Below are positions 21,500 through 22,560 of a stretch of DNA of 22,560 bases, piece after piece (within the stretch, counting starts at the first letter, position 1; the number at the start of each line of letters is the position of its first letter). The stretch spans positions 1 to 22,560 of the forward strand of contig DBTT01000052.1 of the NCBI GenBank assembly GCA_002307185.1. Direction: 5' to 3'. This DNA comes from Bacteroidales bacterium UBA1309. Its GTDB lineage: Bacteria > Bacteroidota > Bacteroidia > Bacteroidales > Dysgonomonadaceae. The notes below the pieces were generated by a model, which was not told where the DNA came from, made no database searches, and saw nothing but the letters and a program-made list of their open reading frames with translations. Both the position numbers and the translations under genes were made by a program.

Positions 21500-22066
21500 T
21501 CAAGAGAATGTGACTTTATATTTACAACTGGCATCTCCTCTACGAATGGAAGCTATAACTTCTGCATGCGCATGCTTTCCCGATACTGCGGAAAACATTT
21601 TTTCGGCAAATCCTTCGGAACAATAACATATTGCAGATGAATCTTTTTCTTTATTATAGACGGCAGCAATCGGGCAAACACATGAATTCTTATTTTCATC
21701 GGCAATTAGAATTCCTTTTCCCTTGTCGTAATCTACTTTCCATCCCCACTTATCTTGGATAAAAATAGAAAACCTGTCAAGGTCACCTTTGTATTCTGCT
21801 AAAAGAGCATCCATTTTCAAATTTTCAAAATGAACTTCGGCCGTTTTTTTAATCAATTTTCTGACAGATTCTTTATCCAATTCAATATCGGCATTCAGAA
21901 GTAAACTCGATATCCATTCCCGCAAAAGAGAAAGGCTTTGAGCCTGATTCTGAAATGCTTTTTCATCAACACCAACAACGTCATCTTTAGCAAATGCGAT
22001 TGAACCGAATCCACACATACAAATTACTGAAAAACAAGCCGTTTTTAAAAAATCCTTTCTGTTCAT
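21500..22066 (-). CDS. Exported Cys-rich hypothetical protein, V4R-like C-terminus
   Basis: 188 residues. The N-terminus MNRKDFLKTACFSVICMCGF-GSIAFA is a secretion signal of the RKxFLK type common in Bacteroidota. A helical middle (LSLLREWISSLLL, SVRKLIKKTAEVHFENL) is followed by a cysteine-containing sheet: C129-V-C131-P, C147-Y-C149-SEGF, then GKHAHAEVIASIRRGDASC with C181 and KYKVTF at the end. The G-x-C-K-Y-x-V ending and paired cysteines recall the V4R (4-vinyl reductase) small-molecule or metal-binding fold, but this is a resemblance only. It stands between two glycosidase remnants and its link to them is unknown. Confidence 0.6.
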   Translation of the reverse strand: MNRKDFLKTACFSVICMCGFGSIAFAKDDVVGVDEKAFQNQAQSLSLLREWISSLLLNADIELDKESVRKLIKKTAEVHFENLKMDALLAEYKGDLDRFSIFIQDKWGWKVDYDKGKGILIADENKNSCVCPIAAVYNKEKDSSAICYCSEGFAEKMFSAVSGKHAHAEVIASIRRGDASCKYKVTFS

Positions 22067-22129
22067 AAGACTTCAATTTCTATATTATTTTTTGTAGGGA
22101 TTCAGGTTGGCAGCGCTTTCCCTTACTCC

Positions 22130-22255
22130 CTATTTGGTTGGAGTGATCAACGGAGTAGAGCCATCGGCATTGAATGAAAACGACTCGATGCAAACCGTCC
22201 GTTTAAACCTTCCGCCTCCGGGCAATGCAACAGACAGAAGGGGTCGGATTTCCCT
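22130..22255 (-). pseudogene. C-terminal remnant of a GH43-type glycosidase
   Basis: The minus-strand frame, open for 41 codons after a TAA at 22256-22258, reads LLSVALPGGGRFKRTVCIES followed by FSFNADGSTPLITPTK and a stop. The pattern RxVCI-x(4)-FNADG-x(3)-PxIxT is the usual end of GH43 beta-xylosidases/alpha-arabinofuranosidases. Everything upstream is missing. It is a second deleted enzyme gene beside the V4R-like protein. Confidence 0.5.
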
Positions 22256-22468
22256 TTAAATCCGATGTATCCTAGATGGTTTGCAAATATCCCGCTGTCC
22301 TTTATAACGTGCTTACTCCACATATTGCATTTCATATAGATTGCATTTCTAAAATTACACAAATAAAAAATTAAACTAATTATTCTCAACCAATCAGCTA
22401 GTTTATTTTAACAATTAAATTGGTTTAAACTATATAATTTAATATACGCAAACTTCTTGATTAAAGAT
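22256..22468. other. AT-rich spacer
   Basis: Between the GH43 tail remnant and the stop of the gene at the right edge. No ORF, hairpin or repeat stood out, apart from long A/T runs around 22355-22450. Confidence 0.35.
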
Positions 22469-22560
22469 TCATTTTGCAGCTATAAATTTATACAGGGCCA
22501 CGCCATGGGCAGGCACCTTGAGCTTTAGTTCATCCGCTTTGGTTTCAATGCGGCAAATAT
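22469..22560 (-). CDS. C-terminal end of a probable GH27 alpha-galactosidase (partial)
   Basis: The last 29 residues of a gene entering from the right edge: CRIETKADELKLKVPAHGVA followed by LYKFIAAK and TGA. VPAHGVALYKF is the typical closing strand of GH27 (and some related GH-D clan) enzymes. If so, the cluster carries an intact GH27 as well as the gutted GH27-like copy at 21068-21430. So little sequence is visible that the family is a likely call, not a certain one. Confidence 0.55.
   Translation of the reverse strand, partial: ICRIETKADELKLKVPAHGVALYKFIAAK

Noticed and set aside
22147..22389. 80-codon minus-strand frame near the right edge
   Set aside because: The GH43-type ending is in another frame of the same strand, so this one is a shadow.
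1..22560. CRISPR arrays, tRNA and rRNA genes
   Set aside because: No regularly spaced direct repeats, cloverleaf-like segments or rRNA-like sequence were seen on either strand.

Overview
The window looks like chromosomal DNA of a Bacteroidota bacterium, probably of the order Bacteroidales. The evidence is AT-rich intergenic DNA, A-rich translation starts without strong Shine-Dalgarno sites, several matches to the Bacteroidota -7 promoter element TAnnTTTG, an orphan PAS/LuxR-type regulator, a secreted glycoside hydrolase cluster, and an IS982-type transposase remnant. The order-level assignment is inference. No rRNA, tRNA or CRISPR array was seen.

Left third (1-7000), all on the minus strand: the 5' end of a class C beta-lactamase-like serine hydrolase; a C-terminally truncated DUF4440/NTF2-like protein; a CPBP intramembrane protease with a short hydrolase-like fragment ahead of it; an overlapping YCII/DGPF protein and ECF42-type sigma factor pair; and an AraC regulator followed by an SDR-type NAD(P)-binding protein and an MFS efflux transporter.

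Middle (7000-12700), a scarred region: a long gap with a 17-bp inverted repeat; a TetR regulator 6 bp behind the last third of an alpha-oxoamine synthase (5'-truncated); a decayed IS982 transposase; a lone E1-like (ThiF) adenylyltransferase converging on a PAS/LuxR regulator; then an intergenic stretch with a perfect CTACCC/GGGTAG palindrome, a good -7 element and what reads as a frameshifted small gene, leading into a hypothetical lipoprotein.

Right third (12700-22560), minus strand: a carbohydrate-degradation cluster read from high to low coordinates. It comprises the C-terminal tip of a probable GH27 enzyme at the window edge, a GH43 tail remnant, a secreted Cys-rich V4R-like protein, a gutted GH27-like gene, GH31, GH29 alpha-L-fucosidase, an F5/8-type-C-like tail remnant, an acyltransferase-3 membrane protein, and a second GH31 with a PA14 insert. 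Two exported GH31 enzymes plus a fucosidase and GH27/GH43 traces suggest breakdown of a branched, fucosylated glycan. Xyloglucan is one possibility, but no SusC/SusD pair is in view. The cluster has clearly lost genes: at least three enzyme fragments lie between intact ones.

The least explained parts are the orphan E1-like gene, the regulator-palindrome-lipoprotein unit, and the pattern of deleted enzyme genes.
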